Positions 63,935 to 64,000 of a DNA stretch of 64,000 nt are shown here, one piece after another; positions within the stretch are counted from its first letter, which is position 1, and each line of letters starts with the position of its first letter. This DNA comes from an uncultured Eubacterium sp. (GTDB taxonomy: Bacteria; Bacillota; Clostridia; Lachnospirales; Lachnospiraceae). The stretch covers positions 21,169 to 85,168 of the forward strand of contig CAMWXD010000011.1 in the NCBI GenBank assembly GCA_947178105.1, written 5' to 3'. The position numbers and the translations under genes are program-made. The notes under the pieces are model-generated. The model worked only from the letters and a program-made list of their open reading frames with translations, was not told the DNA's origin and did not search any database.

Positions 63935-64000
63935 AAGTCAATCTATGAGGGTTTCGACGAAGATGAAATTGACGCTCTCGAGGGTCTCTTAATTAGTGAT
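63935..64000. other. Apparent breakpoint at the 5' end of rho
   Basis: After 63934 the repetitive Arg/Asn/Ser/Glu-coding sequence of rho stops. The last 66 bases read, in a plus-strand frame that stays open to the window edge, KSIYEGFDEDEIDALEGLL, which looks like real protein but has no start here. This may be a rearrangement, another gene's fragment or an assembly join. Confidence 0.55.

Overview
The window looks like a chromosomal segment of a Gram-positive anaerobe of the class Clostridia, most likely family Lachnospiraceae. The clues are a ferredoxin-type [FeFe]-hydrogenase-like sensor, a FeoA-FeoA-FeoB-Cys-rich iron cluster, AddAB instead of RecBCD, the block rho-rpmE-DUF1385-prmC-prfA, strong AGGAGG-type ribosome binding sites and several lipoproteins. 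I cannot name the genus. Nearly all genes are on the minus strand; the plus-strand exceptions are an AAA-ATPase-like/nuclease gene (26821-28512) and a nitroreductase (34025-34903). I saw no rRNA, tRNA, CRISPR array, insertion sequence or integrase.

Layout. 1-2300: metal-efflux P-type ATPase (cut by the window edge), a separate HMA metallochaperone and an ArsR/SmtB repressor with a clear operator. 2532-4484: a soluble [FeFe]-hydrogenase-like protein fused to a chemoreceptor signalling domain. 4709-7727: ferrous iron uptake (feoA, feoA, feoB, Cys-rich membrane peptide) with palindromes suggestive of an iron repressor. 7811-13228: phosphoribosyltransferase-like protein, dUTPase and a topoisomerase IV-type parE-parC pair. 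13368-15680: lipoprotein, small HTH regulator and DUF2975-type membrane protein. 15767-24812: a long run DUF512-der-plsY-gpsA-folC-folE-folP-folBK-CPBP protease. 24866-28512: two divergent AAA-ATPase-like/PD-(D/E)XK proteins. 28578-33764: substrate-binding lipoprotein, chemoreceptor, DUF1538 membrane protein and PII-like protein. 34025-36347: nitroreductase fusion, LacI regulator and an HPr-like protein without the catalytic histidine.

The most unusual region is 36481-43934. It encodes the STM4011, STM4012 and STM4013 families (two radical SAM proteins and an alkaline-phosphatase-superfamily hydrolase) of an uncharacterised conserved system. STM4011 is fused to a HAD hydrolase, a Cache chemoreceptor is translationally coupled to STM4012, and a DUF4253 protein, a small membrane protein and an unrecognised protein lie upstream.

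The rest is mostly housekeeping: metallo-beta-lactamase-fold protein and upp; superoxide dismutase, cell-wall-binding-repeat protein, a low-complexity protein, AlkD-like protein, PrsA-like foldase, maf, addA and addB; then a retropepsin-like cassette, prfA, prmC, DUF1385, rpmE and rho. The rho reading frame ends abruptly at about 63935, where the sequence changes character. Several short minisatellites of 36-38 bp occur, one of them in frame inside maf.
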